Shown here piece after piece: positions 12,290-22,110 of a DNA stretch of 64,000 nt. The DNA is from Mucor racemosus (taxonomy: Eukaryota; Mucoromycota; Mucoromycetes; Mucorales; Mucoraceae). Position numbers and translations under genes: made by a program. The stretch lies in the NCBI GenBank assembly GCA_027405735.1, contig JAPEHQ010000004.1, forward strand, positions 2,790,001-2,854,000, in the 5' to 3' direction. Each line of letters opens with the position of its first letter. The first letter of the stretch is position 1. Under the pieces are notes generated by a model that made no database searches, had not been told where the DNA came from, and saw only the letters and a list, made by a program, of their open reading frames with translations.

Positions 12290-13060
12290 ATAGGATTATA
12301 TTTTTTCCCGCGTAAGCTCCCAAAACTGTCCCAATGCATATGCTGTCCCAGACAGGGTATAAATATAGCGGACCAATGAAATTCGAGATTTTTTTAATTT
12401 AATATAAAAGGAAATTAATTGATCTTCCGAAATATATAAAATATGTCGTACTTTAAATATATTTGTTGTACCTGAAAATCATACTAAACTCAAAACTAGG
12501 AAACATTGGGACAGTTTTGGGGGTCACTGTAGATTTATCTGTCTTGTTACACTCCCTTTACTTATATTTATTCACTAATAAATATCTAATTTACAAATAA
12601 GAACACCAACCTTCATCAATCCAGTGATCACAAATTTATAACAGCAAGAATAATATCTATAAGCATATTATCCACCTTTGTTGTTAGTCCAAAATTATAG
12701 ATCATTACATATCTAACGAACTTTACCTCGTCAAAAAATATTGATTTTTGATCGAGAAAATTGAGATTGAATGATTGATTTTTGGTGATTACAAAAAAGG
12801 ATCAATTTTGGACGAGGATATACAAGGGTGAATTTTCGCCGACCAAAAAAAATGATGGAAAAAAACTAAAATCCCCACGAAAAATAGGGCTACAGCTACG
12901 AATAAATAGTCATTCTGTAGATAATTTTGTTGCGCATAACGTGAAAATAAAATATTTTAGGGTTGCATTTGAATGAAGGGTACTTTTTGATCAAAAACCG
13001 TTAAAATTTGACATTAAATTTACTAGGGATTTTATGAGAAAAACATTTTTACAACCTACA

Positions 13061-14002
13061 CCAATCGATTCAAAATTAAAAACTGAACCTAAAACATTTA
13101 ATACGCTAGTTCAACTTACTATGCATTTTGGTGAGTAATTAAACATACAAGGATTTTTTTGGATTTTTTTGGATTTTTTTTCCATTTGAACACTTTTTGA
13201 GTTCAAGCTCAGTTACATGTGCATATCTGATTATACAATTTTATATGGTAATATTCAAAATCGGAGCGTGCCCCCATTTCAATAGATAATCAGGAAATGA
13301 AAAATGTAGGGCTATATTTGAGATGCTATAGAATCTTGCCAAAAGAGCTATTTCTATTCATGCTGATTTCTCAGCGAGTATGAAGGCTTCAAAAGTGAAA
13401 CACTTGCTTTTACCCGCTTAAAAACTCAACCCAAGATGCCAAATATCTCGAGATTTTAATAAGCTTGCTCTTAAAAGCTACTACGCAAAATCTTCTTGTT
13501 TTTCAATGTTTTATTACATATTAAAGTTTCAGGGGTGGTTTTTTTCGAAAAATTTTGGACCCCCAAACCTCATAATTGTAAATCCTGTTTTATTTTGTTT
13601 TTCTGTTTTGTAGTTTTAACAATTTGGAGAATTTTCACATTTTTTTTACAAAAGTATTGGCAGGAACCAGGCAACCAAGTTTTCTGGGGTAAAATTGGCT
13701 GCTGAAAACGAATCTGCAATTTATTTTATTGTATCTATCAATTTCGCCGAGATTTTTGTGGTATAAACTTTGCTGGATTTTAGTATATACGCCTATGGCA
13801 ACCCTTAAATTTCTTTATACAGTCTTACTTGAGCACATAATAAAAGTTGGCGAACAATTTATTCCACACATTTTGATATATAATTCGAAACGTCAAGTCT
13901 AGTTTCAACAATTTTAGAGGGAAAAAACCAGCCAAAAAGCGTGAATGTTTGTACTGGTAATCAATTTTAGCAGAAACTTGTTTTCAAAAACAGTATCCAT
14001 CC
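13061..14002. other. Intergenic sequence between the two ZB repeat copies
   Basis: AT-rich, with a short tandem GGATTTTTTT (about 13,151-13,180). Short open frames have no recognisable product. I see no gene. Confidence 0.4.
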
Positions 14003-14160
14003 ATTCAACATTGTCCCGGCTACAAATTTTATTAAATTAAGCAAGGATGATTACTACAGTAGTTTCCGTTACATTTGAAAAGCTTATAAATGTTCTTAGA
14101 GAAATAAGTTTTTAGACGATCCCCTTTCTTTTGAATTAGGCATTATTTTTCAAGTAAAAA

Positions 14161-14345
14161 TGGGTTACGTTAACTATATTTCAGACGAAAACTACAATAA
14201 TCTTCTGACCGAGGGAATGGAAGTTGATGAGGTTGCTTCTAAGGTGGGCAACATTGAGATGTTTGGGGGAAATTAGTACCTCGTAGAAGTTATTTTTCAA
14301 AGCGCAGAAGATGAGAAAATGGAAGAAATGGTTTTAGCGCTGGAT
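14161..14345 (+). pseudogene. Transposase N-terminal fragment, left end of the composite
   Basis: ATG at 14,161 opens M-G-Y-V-N-Y-I-S-D-E-N-Y-N-N and stops at TAG (N-stop-Y-L-V-E-V). Reading past the stop, Y-L-V-E-V-I-F-Q-S-A-E-D-E-K-M matches the minus-strand fragment at 18,540-18,609. The frame is lost at about 14,345, where the CAAGC repeat begins. The paired copy starts M-G-Y-V-N-Y-I-P-D-Q-S-Y-N-N, so these are two alleles of one transposon gene. Confidence 0.6.
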
Positions 14346-14950
14346 AGCGTTCGCAAAATGACCGAGCTCAAGCAAATGCAAGCAGTTTCAGTAAAAATTC
14401 GCCGAGTCTAAAATATTTGAAAGTTAATCAAGCAAGCCCGCGCCTAAGCAACAGCTCGCCGAGCAGTTGTATATCGAGCATTTTCTGTTTTAAAAGCAAG
14501 CAAGCATAAATCAAGCAGTATCTAATTTTTTAAAAAGTCAAGCAAGTGAAGCACGAGCATATAAGCAAGCGAGGAAATTCGAGTGCAAACGCAAGCATTT
14601 TACTATATATTTTCAGCCTGATATTGGTTCAGAATACGATGCATTTTGAAATTCTTAAAGCTAAAATTGTGTAAATTGAATGAATTTTTCCTGCGCTACA
14701 TGCTTTCTTACTTGATTTGAAAGCAAACAAGCAAGCAGATTTACATACAAGCAAGTCTATTTTAATTTGAAGCGTTTCGAGCAAGAACATTAGCAAGCTT
14801 TCAATGGTTTTATCGAGCGACAAGCAGGAAATTGCTAAAAAAAAATTAACCAAGCAAGCCAAAGTAAGTAATATCCTGAGAAAAGCGCAACTCAAGCGAG
14901 CCCAAGCATAGGGTTTGCTCGTTTACTTATTCTCGCACTGCTCGATTGCA
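14345..14950 (+). repeat. CAAGC-rich repeat D, copy 1
   Basis: This block begins near TAGCGTTCGCAAAATGACC and carries many CAAGCAAGC and CGAGC motifs separated by AT-rich spacers. A shorter copy lies at 17,545-17,925 in the same orientation, beginning TAGCGTTCGCAAAATAACC. It interrupts the transposase fragment just after the codons for V-L-A-L-D. Ends and target duplication are not resolved. Confidence 0.6.
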
Positions 14951-15498
14951 ATCAGTAACCACTGGTGCTTCCAAACTAGGAACTAAACCATGAAGATCTT
15001 GCTTCAAGATCTTATTACTGTATTATTAATAGAACTAGTAGAAAATAGTATATATATCACAAAGGCTATGGTAGTCCAGAAACCTTTGTTTTGCTTTATA
15101 TCTTAATAAATATAGAAGAGTTATAATTGTATTCCAATCGCTTTTTTTAGTTGAATTGGTGTTTTTTGTAGCATTCTTAACTAGTAAAAATAAAAATTAC
15201 AATTTACTTAATTTTTATAATTTAAATACAGAATTTATTGTTTCTAATATAGATCAATGGGACGTAAAACGCATATGGGAGAAAAGCCTTTTGATGTTGC
15301 TAAGTAACAATAAAAATATTGTAAGCGAAATAATAGTATTAATTCAAAAGTCATTTTTACTCATTACATTAGTAGATCAAAGATGCGTCCGAGCTAGACT
15401 GGGAAGAATTAAAATGCTTGGTTTTTGAAGCATTGTTTTTTTTCTGAAGCCTATTATGGTAAATGATACTAATATATTTTTGCACTTTAAAATAGTCT

Positions 15499-16995
15499 AT
15501 GTCAAAAAAGTCTGAATAAACAGCAGCAGCAACTACAGGAAAAAGAAAAATCGGTGGCACTGAAACGTCATCTACTTTAGCCACCAAAAAAGCATCCCGT
15601 TCTAGCAGTAGCCCTAATGCTGTAAAAAACTTAATCCCTTCCAGTTATCAAGCTTTGCCTACCACTTTCAGCAAGTTGTCTGACTCAAAGAAATGGAAGC
15701 TTGAAAATGGTATTTATGTTGAAGATTTACTTTATGAATACGCAAAATCAAGAGAAATGAAAAGTAATAATATACTACAACCTTATTTAAATTGTTTACT
15801 ACTTAGTTTCATTCCTAGCTTATCTCATTTATTTGTAATTAATATAATAAGTTCAAAGAACATTGGCATATTATAACAAGCGAAAATACAAAAGCGCTTC
15901 GTATAATTCTTGCTGACTTATCATCACACCTTTTAAAGATTTGTATTTTGGTAAAATATTTGACTTATGTTTTATTAAAGCTTGTAACTTAGTTTATGTT
16001 TAGAAACCTTATAAAGAAATTGACTGCTTGAAAAACTATTGTTGCTATAAACAAAAACGTTTATACGTATCCACAGTATGTCTTAGATTGATGATGGCAA
16101 ACATCTATAGAAGCTGTTTTTTAGTAGAGTTAAAATACTTGAAGATGATATCCTTGTTAATATTAGGGTCATTGTTGACCAAGTTGTCAATTAATACAAC
16201 CTACAAGCCAAAAGATGATTGAAAACGACGTTCTGTTGGCCCCCCTTTATTTAAATATTTAATATTTCTAATGCTATAATAGAAGCGACCCCAGTTCCAT
16301 TTCTTTGACCCCTAGAAGAAATAGAGATCGCATCATTGAAGAAATGCAACGAAAAAAAAAATAGGAAGAAAAAGCGATTAAATAATTTGTAATGATAGCG
16401 GATTAGAACTTGGTTGTGACAAAGCAGGATTAGATGGTGAAGGATTTGACACTAAAGTTATTGTTGAATCTAGCCTTAAAACACCAAAAGTCATGCATGA
16501 TATGTTTGTTAGATTATGTAGTTCTGTTGAAAACAAGCAAGAAGTAATTAAAAAGTTACAAGTAGTTGGATTAGTCCTTTCTCGTAAGTAAAAAAAATAT
16601 TTTAAGAATACAGGCATACTCGAACTAAAAACTATCGCGTATCTTTAGGTTTTAAAATGCGTATGCTGATTATGGACCGTCCAAATGGATATGCTTGCAT
16701 ATTAAGAGGTACAACAACAGCTGTCTTTAGTGGTAAAGAGGAATCCCTTGGCAATGACTTTTGTAAAGCTTACCACTTGATTGGGAAGGCCAAGGTGAAA
16801 ATCTTATCGTACTTTATTCATCGAGTAGATAACTAATTGGCGAATCGATAGTAGGAGGTATGCAAGGAAACCAAAAGTATAATTGAAAATTACAACAGCA
16901 CTGCTAAAATCAACATTGAGTCTACTGATGATGATGACTCTAATAATGATAAAGTTTACCTTCCTCACTCTTTACGCTCTCCTAAACGAGATTGA
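15499..16995 (+). pseudogene. Decayed multi-exon cargo gene of unknown function
   Basis: ATG at 15,499 reads M-S-K-K-S-E then TAA, after which the frame continues (T-A-A-A-T-T-G-K-R-K-I) through a Ser-rich region to W-K-L-E-N-G-I-Y-V-E-D-L-L-Y-E-Y and a likely donor near 15,765. Further exon-like pieces are near 15,860-15,935 (H-W-H-I-I-T-S-E-N-T), 16,390-16,590 (L-E-L-G-C-D-K-A-G-L-D, M-H-D-M-F-V-R-L), 16,649-16,830 (M-R-M-L-I-M-D-R-P-N-G-Y-A-C-I-L) after a clear TAG acceptor, and an acidic C-terminus ending S-P-K-R-D at TGA 16,993-16,995. This looks like one gene of about 400 codons with several stops. I have a weak recollection of similar repeated proteins in Mucorales genomes; no function is known to me. 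Confidence 0.55.
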
Positions 16996-17544
16996 TTTTC
17001 TATGCTTTATTTCAGTTATTTTATATCCGTATCCTTAAATATTAGAGCTTTTAATTTCTTTCATATTTTACATACTGTATACCTAAATATTAAATTATCT
17101 AATCAAAATAAAAAGCAAATACATTTTACATATTGAAACAAAATTATAATTAAACAAAGTTTATTGATAAAAAAAAGCGTTAAAAAAAGGATGTTGTTAT
17201 ACTTTGCTTGGTTTTTCTAAATATAAAGATATCGCGTTATATTTCAATACTAACAGGATTAACTACGAGAAGATAAAAGTATACCTAGTTCCAAAAAATG
17301 CATGTATTAAAAAAAGTGCAGCACAAGGAAGACCAAGTCGGCACTCAATCCACAATCCCCAAATGACTCTACCTAACTGCAAGGCGATACTTATGGTTGA
17401 ATACTAGTGCAATAATAATAATATTAATATAATAACAATAGTAGTAGTACGTTAATAAAAATATAATAACATTAATAAGAATACGACAATAAAAAGAAAC
17501 GGCAAGGAAGGGCATCAATTGCAAATGACTCAAATAGTACCTGT
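16996..17544. other. AT-rich spacer inside the composite element
   Basis: No gene recognised. It contains AT-rich simple sequence with TAATAA/AATAAT runs at about 17,405-17,500. Confidence 0.35.
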
Positions 17545-17925
17545 CCCCGAGCTAGCGTTCGCAAAATAACCGAGTCCAAGCGAGCGCAAGCAGTTTTAGC
17601 AATCATTTGCCAAATCTAAAATATTTAAAAATTACGAAAGCAAGCCTGAGCCTAAGCAACTGCTCTTCGAACAGTTGCATATCGAGCATTCTCAGTTTTT
17701 GAAGCAAGCAAGCAAGCAAGCACAAATCAAGCATTATCTAATTTTTAAAAAGTCAAGCAAGTCGAGCAGAATCTTATAAGCAAGCGAGCATATCCGAGCG
17801 CAAGCAAGCAAATCCGAGTGTAAGCGCAAGCATGGTGCTATATATTTTCAGCCTAATATTAGTTCAAAATGTGATACATTTCGACATTTTTAAAGCTAAA
17901 ATTGCGTAAATTGAATAACTGTAAC
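17545..17925 (+). repeat. CAAGC-rich repeat D, copy 2
   Basis: This matches the first part of copy 1, from TAGCGTTCGCAAAATAACC to the AAAGCTAAAATTGCGTAAATTG segment, and includes a run of four CAAG units near 17,701-17,717. It is shorter than copy 1 and in the same orientation. Confidence 0.6.
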
Positions 17926-18127
17926 TATAATTATTTCATTCTTCTAAAGCACTACACATATACCTTTTCTCTTCACCATATTATTAATATTTATTATTTA
18001 TCCATTTAATACACAATGTTGCTTCTTATTTTTAAATTTACGAATATAGTGAGTGTCTGTCTAATAGCTGTAGTTATAAAAAAAGGGCCTTATTTTCAAT
18101 TTATTAGCATCTGTTACCGCCAGCCTG

Positions 18128-19631
18128 TTATAATATGGTAAACAAAGAAAAGGAAGCTACAGGACATATGGCAACCCCCCCCCCCAATTGAAAAAGAGAT
18201 GTGCAGGACAATATGTCGTATTTGAGGTAGTTCACAGATATAAATTGTTTGCTACAAAGAATACTGTACAAAGATAAAATAGCAACGAATACTCCAAACT
18301 GCTTCACCAACTCTTCCCTTGCCTGTTCCAAAACGATTGAAGGGTGGTTAGCGTCAAACAACTGGATCAAAAAGGCAGTATGGACAGGAGATAGCTTTTT
18401 TAGTTTCGCTTTTCCTTTTGTATGCCACAAGCTTCGGCTGCTTTAGTACAGTGGCCCCTGTTTCCTGTAATATGTATATAACGTGTGCGATTTGCTCAGT
18501 CCAATACTTTTTATCTGCTTTGGTTTTAGTAATAATCATCTCCTCCAGCGCCAAAACCATTTCCTTTATTTTCTCATCTTCTACGCTTTGAGAAATAACT
18601 TTTACGAGGTAACGTGCCACCAGCTTTAAATCTGCACAAATTTTAACTTTTTTTAAGAGCTATCAACTCACCCAAAACTAACGATACAATAAAAAAAATC
18701 CATAACAATCATTATTTAAACCTTTGTAAACAATTGTTATGGCTCGAATACTTAATTTTACTATAAAATCATTCTGTTGATAGCCCTTGAAAATAGACGG
18801 TATTTCAAAATTTAAGCTGTGTGCTCTTAGGTGAGGGTAACTTTTGAAACAAGGATACTCTGTGACACATAACCTCCTTACCTTAAACCCAGCTTACGTA
18901 AGCAATGCGTGAAATCAGCATTTTCGCTATCAACTTTCCGAAAAATAAAGATATAATAAATCAGAGCCATAACAATCATTATTTAAACCTTTGTGAACAA
19001 TTATTATGACTTTAATAGTTATTTTTATTATAAAATCATTTTACTGATACCCAAAATACCATTGCGAATGCAATTGGATCAAAATGTACTGTGGTGCTGC
19101 CAAGAGGGAAGCTCGTTTGCGATGTGACTATACATTCAAGTCTGGAGAAAAACATCCATTCTTTTCTGGATACCTCTGGTAACCTGACTCAAATCAGACA
19201 TTATTTCAGAAGGTCGATGGACTACATCGAAGCTTATAGCAAATGTAGAGAAGTTGTCCAAGAAGTTAAGAAATTTGTCAAAAAAAATATTTATCTCACA
19301 GAAAATTTAGAATTCCTAAAGATTTGTTATAAAAATAAAATGTTTGTTTAAACTTATTATACTTCTCAATCTCTCAAATAACAAATGAGCTACATTATCT
19401 GCCATGAGATGCCTCCAAAAAAAATATATATATTGAAATGGCGGAGTTCCAAAATAAATAAAAATTGAAACAAAATTAAAGTTTACACAGATTTAAAGCT
19501 GGTGGCACGTTACTCATTTCTCTTAAGCATCTCAATATCGTCAAATTTAACAGCAACCTCATCAACTTCCTTTCTCTTGGTCATAAAATTATTGTAGCTT
19601 TGGTCTGGAATATAGTTAACGTAGCCCATTT
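18128..19631 (-). pseudogene. Transposase-like fragment, right end of the composite, split by a MITE
   Basis: The minus-strand frame starts at ATG 19,631 (M-G-Y-V-N-Y-I-P-D-Q-S-Y) and ends R-N-E followed by a TAA made by the inserted element at 18,612-19,510. It resumes with Y-L-V-K-V-I-S-Q-S-V-E-D-E-K and runs to about 18,430. A frameshift then leads into K-L-S-P-V-H-T-A-F-L-I-Q-L-F-D and E-Q-A-R-E-E-L-V-K-Q-F-G, which resembles the second helix-turn-helix of IS630/Tc1 transposases. No DDE residues follow, so the gene is truncated as well as interrupted. Confidence 0.6.
18612..19510. mobile_element. 899-bp MITE with TA target duplication
   Basis: The ends are ACGTGCCACCAGCTTTAA and its exact reverse complement (at least 23 bp, perfect), flanked by TA at 18,610-18,611 and 19,511-19,512. 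The related transposase copy at about 14,275 lacks the insert (TAGTACCTCGTAGAAG), confirming the junction. Inside, a block of about 105 bp (18,682-18,790) is repeated directly at 18,945-19,050, sharing CCATAACAATCATTATTTAA. An 86-codon frame at 19,091-19,351 has no recognisable similarity. Confidence 0.8.
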
Positions 19632-19730
19632 TTATTTAAAAGATGCCCAATCTAAAAGAAAGGAAATCGTGTAAAAAACTTATTTCTCTAAAAAAATTTA
19701 TAATCTTTTCAAATGTAACCGAAAATACTG

Positions 19731-20450
19731 TATAGTGATTGTATTGTAATAAATAGGGATGCTGTCAAGCCTAGCTTATACTAGTAAATTTGGCTGGCAA
19801 AGCCCGGCTCGACACCAATGCTAGTAATGAATGATGCAGAAATGGACAGTTTAAAATTGAGAAAGCGCATTTGAAATGAAAATAAATCGAGAAAATACTA
19901 AGGTATTACAATGATGGGTATTAAGTAAAGTCTAAATTATTTTTCATTCTCTACCAGGATATCTAGGTTTCGGATCGTTGTGAAGACTTTTTTAGTTTTT
20001 TATAAATTTTGTGAGAGCACTTTTTCTGTATATAGATCCATGAAGGGATGGCTGGTATGCAAAACTAAAACCATAGGATAGTACTCATTAACGTCTATCC
20101 AACGAATTTTATCTCGTAAAAAAATATTGATTTTTCGTCGAGAAAATTGAGATTGAATGATTGATTTTTGGAGATACAAAAAAGGATCCATTTTGGACGA
20201 GGATATACAAGGAAAATTTTTCGGTTTTACAAAAAAAAGATTAAAAAAATGTATATCCCCACGAAAAATAGGGCTACAGCTACGTATAAATACTCATTCT
20301 GTAGATAATTTTGTTGCGCATAACGTGAAAATAAAATATTTTAGGGTTGTATTTGAATGAAGGGTACTTTTTGATCAAAAACCGTTGAAATTTGATATTA
20401 AATTTACTAGAGATTTTATGAGAAAAACATTTTTAAAACCTACGAAAAAA
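19731..20450 (+). repeat. Host repeat ZB, copy 2, right part
   Basis: Continues copy 2 after the composite element. It matches 10,001-10,290 and then 12,715-13,060 without the solo LTR. An extra segment of about 70 bp near 19,755-19,830, absent from copy 1, is a further small insertion of unknown type. The left part of copy 2 is about 14,003-14,056. Confidence 0.7.
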
Positions 20451-20764
20451 CAGCTATAGTATTAATTGGTATAGCTTTTGGGTCTATTGCTGGCCTACGC
20501 ATATTTCATAGATGGAATTGACACTTCAACTCATACAGATGAAAAAAGAAAAAAAGAAGGAAAAAGCTATAGACAATATCCATACAGCGAAAAAGTAAAT
20601 CTTCATTCACCCTGCTACGTATTTTTGTAGATAAAATCTGCAAAAAATCCTTGAACAATTGAAAAAAGTCATATTAATCCCAAACTTTCAATATTTACTA
20701 TAAAATATAACTGATAATCGTAGAATTTCATTGCTATACACACATAAAGTTTGCCTTTATTTAT
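20451..20764. other. Intergenic sequence, RFC2 3' flank
   Basis: AT-rich; no gene or repeat recognised beyond the likely RFC2 3' UTR. Confidence 0.35.
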
Positions 20765-22027
20765 TTATTTAGCAGATAAATCACACAATTTAGCAATCAT
20801 ACCCGACAATTGAATTATACTTTGGTGACCTTCTAAAATACGCATATGAGTGAACCCAATTTCCTTTAAATAATCCAATCTAATCTGTTCACTCATTTCA
20901 TTATAATTTCTTGTCACTCTAAAGATAGTAGTAATGATATCCAAGGAAGAATAACCTTGATCATATAATTGTTCCACCAAAGTAACAGCTTCATCTACTT
21001 TACCCTTTCCACAACATTCCAACATGTGTTGAACGACAACAGGATGAGGTTGATCACAAATCTTGAACACATTATCAGCATTGACATAACCGAAACCATA
21101 GTGAGTTGATTGTAAATTATTGATGGCTTGACGCATATCACCGTCAGCGGTGAAGATTAAAGCTTCTAAACCTTCATCATTTGATTTAACCTACAATGCC
21201 ACACTACAAGTAAGTATATATTTTTGTATCAAATCAACAGAAAGGCACTCACATTCTCCATTCTACAGATTTCTTCTAATCTACTCAAAACTTGAGCATC
21301 TGTTAATTTGGTATAACGCAATACTGCACAACGAGATTGAATAGGTTCAATAATTTTGTTGGATTGATTACAAGCTAATGCGAATCGAGTGGTATTGGAG
21401 TAAATTTCCATAGTTCTACGAAGTGCTTGTTGAGCTCCACCTGTCATACTATCAGCTTCATCTAAAATTACAATCTTGTGCTTTCCAGGTGCTAAAGTAA
21501 CTTTCTTTTGAGCAAATGCCTTGATTCTACTTCTAACAACTTCGATGCCTCTGATTGTGTACATTTGCATTAGCTGAATCCATATAATTTGTTGATATTG
21601 TAATACCTGTCATCAGATGCATTTAATTCAAGAACTGCGTCTTTGTATGAAGGACCAAGCAAATCATGAGCCAAACACAAGATACTTGTTGTTTTACCGA
21701 TACCAGGTAAACCCTATAATACAATATGTCAAGCCTTTTAATTTATATTACAAAGCTACTCATAAACTTACAGTCAAGATAACATTGGGAAGATTACCAT
21801 CTCTAGCAATTGTCTCTAAACGTGAAACAGCATCTTCATTACCAACAATATCCTTTAAATAAACAGGTCTGTACTTTTCAACCCTATTTATAAAGTTAGT
21901 GATCTATTTAATAATTGGATAAACCAATCTAGTACCAGGGCAAAACATAACCATCTTCCTCGGTTGTTGCAGATGTGGTGGTTGCTTTCAAAGGTTGAGA
22001 ATCGATTTCCATTGCTGAAGAAGCCAT
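20765..22027 (-). CDS. RFC2: Replication factor C subunit 2 (yeast Rfc4 equivalent)
   Basis: Five exons (22027-21936, 21883-21772, 21713-21607, 21550-21253, 21190-20765) join in frame to 344 aa; human RFC2 is 354. It is an AAA+ subunit of the clamp loader that places PCNA on primed DNA. Visible features are V-E-K-Y-R-P at 32-37, Walker [10 protein letters not shown] at 69-77, Walker B D-E-A-D at 134-137 and the S-R-C arginine-finger motif at 176-178. [14 protein letters not shown] text follows, then [10 protein letters not shown], which separates RFC2 from the other small subunits. The usual G-P-P-G-T-G-K is changed to G-L-P-G-I-G-K, but the Lys and Thr that contact nucleotide remain. Convergence with the upstream repeats leaves about 300 bp of 3' flank. 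Confidence 0.95.
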
Positions 22028-22096
22028 TTTGACTGATATTATATATAGGAAAAAAAAAAATATTTAATTGAAATCAGAATAACTTTTGGTTCAAAT

Positions 22097-22110
22097 ACGC
22101 GAACACGCGA
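22097..22110 (+). promoter_or_regulatory. Paired MCB-like ACGCGA boxes upstream of RFC2
   Basis: ACGCGA at 22,097-22,102 and again at 22,105-22,110, 8 bp apart start to start, about 70-80 bp upstream of the RFC2 ATG. In yeasts MBF acts on ACGCG-core sites in DNA-replication genes, so cell-cycle control is plausible here. Confidence 0.45.

Larger units (their letters stand above)
10390..12529 (+). mobile_element. Tc1/mariner-type DNA transposon with long terminal inverted repeats
   Basis: The ends are CAGTGACCCCCAAAACTG and its reverse complement, flanked by TA at 10,388-10,389 and 12,530-12,531. The inverted homology runs for about 200 bp at each end and includes a second copy of the AAACTGTCCCAATG core. 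It encodes a broken DD34E transposase. The same insertion site is empty in the LTR copy near 62,278, where TGATCCCTTGTA runs straight into the flank. A separate 484-bp element sits inside it at 11,315-11,798. Confidence 0.9.
10296..12709 (+). mobile_element. Solo LTR (272 bp) interrupted by a Tc1/mariner element
   Basis: The unit starts TGTAATGAGTC and ends GATCATTACA, with a 5-bp target duplication TATCT at 10,291-10,295 and 12,710-12,714. TG...CA ends and a 5-bp duplication are LTR hallmarks. Taking out the transposon at 10,390-12,529 and one TA leaves 272 bp, exactly the length of the uninterrupted copy at 62,184-62,455. A TATAAATA and an AATAAATA lie inside, plausible promoter and polyadenylation signals. 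No internal retrotransposon sequence is present. Confidence 0.8.
9945..13060 (+). repeat. Host repeat ZB, copy 1, split by nested insertions
   Basis: The outer parts (9,945-10,295 and 12,715-13,060) match copy 2 (about 14,003-14,056, 19,731-20,100 and 20,100-20,450) in order and orientation. Shared text includes CATTGTCCCGGCTACAAATT, GAGAAAGCGCATTTGAAATG, and CGAAAAATAGGGCTACAGC near the right end. In copy 2 the join at the LTR site is uninterrupted (GTCTATCCAACG). The ATTG-rich right third resembles repeat A at a lower level, suggesting related families. Confidence 0.75.
14057..19730. mobile_element. 5.67-kb composite element with inverted Tc1/IS630-type ends
   Basis: The left end is CAGTAGTTTCCGTTACATTT and the right end, reverse complemented, is CAGTATTTTCGGTTACATTT. 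Both are flanked by TA (14,055-14,056 and 19,731-19,732). The inverted homology extends about 290 bp inward and contains the start of a transposase-like frame on each side, facing inward. The outer flanks join to the sequence seen uninterrupted at 9,945-10,030 (GGCTACTATAGTGATTG), which is an empty site. Inside are two copies of a CAAGC-rich repeat, a decayed multi-exon gene and an 899-bp MITE. No DDE catalytic region is visible. Confidence 0.7.

Noticed and set aside
19091..19351. 86-codon frame inside the 899-bp MITE
   Set aside because: No recognisable transposase feature; most likely chance in a non-autonomous element.
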